Shown here: positions 5,917 through 6,307 of the stretch, piece by piece
Layout of the letters: every line of letters begins with the position of its first letter
How positions within the stretch are numbered: the stretch's first letter is position 1
Assembly: GCA_014380825.1 (NCBI GenBank)
Contig: JACMJD010000323.1
Span: 1 to 6,307 of the forward strand
Direction: 5' to 3'
Length of the DNA: 6,307 nt
Source: Phycisphaerae bacterium
Lineage (GTDB): Bacteria; Planctomycetota; Phycisphaerae; Tepidisphaerales; Tepidisphaeraceae
The notes under the pieces: model-generated
What the model saw: the letters and a program-made list of their open reading frames with translations, nothing else
Told to the model about the DNA's origin: nothing
Databases searched by the model: none
Made by a program: the position numbers and the translations under genes

Positions 5917-6307
5917 ATGATTTCCTCGCGCGACATCCGCCAGCAGTACATCGATTTCTTCGTGAAACGGCACGCCCACACGTTTGTGCCGAGCTCGTCC
6001 GTCGTGCCGCACCATGATCCGACACTGCTGTTTACCAACGCAGGAATGAACCAGTTCAAGCCGATTTTCCTGGGGCAGGAAAAGCGTTCGTACACCCGTG
6101 CGGTCAACACGCAGAAGTGCATCCGCGCCGGCGGCAAGCACAATGATCTGGATGACGTGGGCCGATCGCGCCGGCACGGAACGTTTTTCGAAATGCTCGG
6201 CAACTGGTCGTTCGGAGATTATTTCAAGCGCGGCGCGATCGAGATGGCGTGGGAATTAATGACCCAGGTCTGGAAGATGGACGCATCGCGCCTGCACGTC
6301 ACCTGCT
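5917..6307 (+). CDS. alaS: Alanyl-tRNA synthetase, N-terminal part (3' end outside window)
   Basis: The enzyme charges tRNA(Ala) with alanine in the cytoplasm. The frame starts at ATG 5917 and stays open to the window edge, giving 130 complete residues of a protein normally about 870-900 long. It follows the class II catalytic core closely: IRQQYIDFF (7-15), [18 protein letters not shown] (34-51), [17 protein letters not shown] (66-82) and [16 protein letters not shown] (89-104). R70 and K74 fall where E. coli has its motif-2 Arg69 and Lys73, aligning from memory. The start is supported because homologues begin with a similar short stretch before IRQ. The [17 protein letters not shown] segment is more like eukaryotic AlaRS than E. 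coli AlaRS, and G88 replaces the second His of the usual RHHTFFEM. The editing and C-Ala domains lie outside the window. It is preceded by the palindrome and a weak promoter, so it is probably transcribed independently of the esterase. Confidence 0.97.
   Translation, partial: MISSRDIRQQYIDFFVKRHAHTFVPSSSVVPHHDPTLLFTNAGMNQFKPIFLGQEKRSYTRAVNTQKCIRAGGKHNDLDDVGRSRRHGTFFEMLGNWSFGDYFKRGAIEMAWELMTQVWKMDASRLHVTC

Noticed and set aside
1..6307. Search for a CRISPR array, tRNA or rRNA genes, transposase genes or phage genes
   Set aside because: No regularly spaced repeats, no recognisable tRNA or rRNA sequence and no transposase or integrase motifs were seen on either strand; the only repeat-like element is the palindrome at 5773-5853.

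Overview
The window is about 60% GC and looks like the chromosome of a free-living Gram-negative-type bacterium. The RecA and AlaRS sequence style, two exported proteins and sparse Shine-Dalgarno sites suggest the Planctomycetota/Verrucomicrobiota group, perhaps Phycisphaerae. This is an impression from remembered family sequences, not a database result. All confident genes are on the + strand.

Layout: (1) positions 1-456 hold the C-terminal part of a glycosyltransferase-9-like domain of the kind often found at the end of TPR proteins. (2) Positions 457-1141 form a 685-base gap without a credible gene. It contains a small terminator-like hairpin, an AT-rich patch with a TATAGT box, several nested stems that could form a small RNA or a long recA leader, and two hairpins with interchangeable arms just upstream of recA. 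(3) recA (1142-2389) starts at GTG behind a strong Shine-Dalgarno site and encodes a normal RecA core preceded by an unusual Ser/Ala/Gly-rich extension of about 64 residues. It is followed by a 19-bp stem that is probably its terminator. (4) An exported HtrA/Deg-type serine protease with two PDZ domains (2648-4132) and an exported alpha/beta-hydrolase esterase (4187-5764) follow. (5) A 32-bp, near-perfect inverted repeat (5773-5853) resembles a dispersed palindromic repeat. (6) The start of alaS (5917 onward) runs off the window edge.

The information-processing genes recA and alaS are neighbours in many bacteria, often with recX between them. Here two genes for secreted proteins lie between them and no recX is seen. 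The protease and esterase may each have their own promoter rather than form one operon. The protease would act in periplasmic protein quality control and the esterase on an unknown extracytoplasmic ester.

No clearly new multi-gene system is visible. The points most worth a second look are the RecA N-terminal extension, the structured region upstream of recA, the large palindrome before alaS, the eukaryote-like motifs in AlaRS, and the near-leaderless promoter arrangement of three genes.
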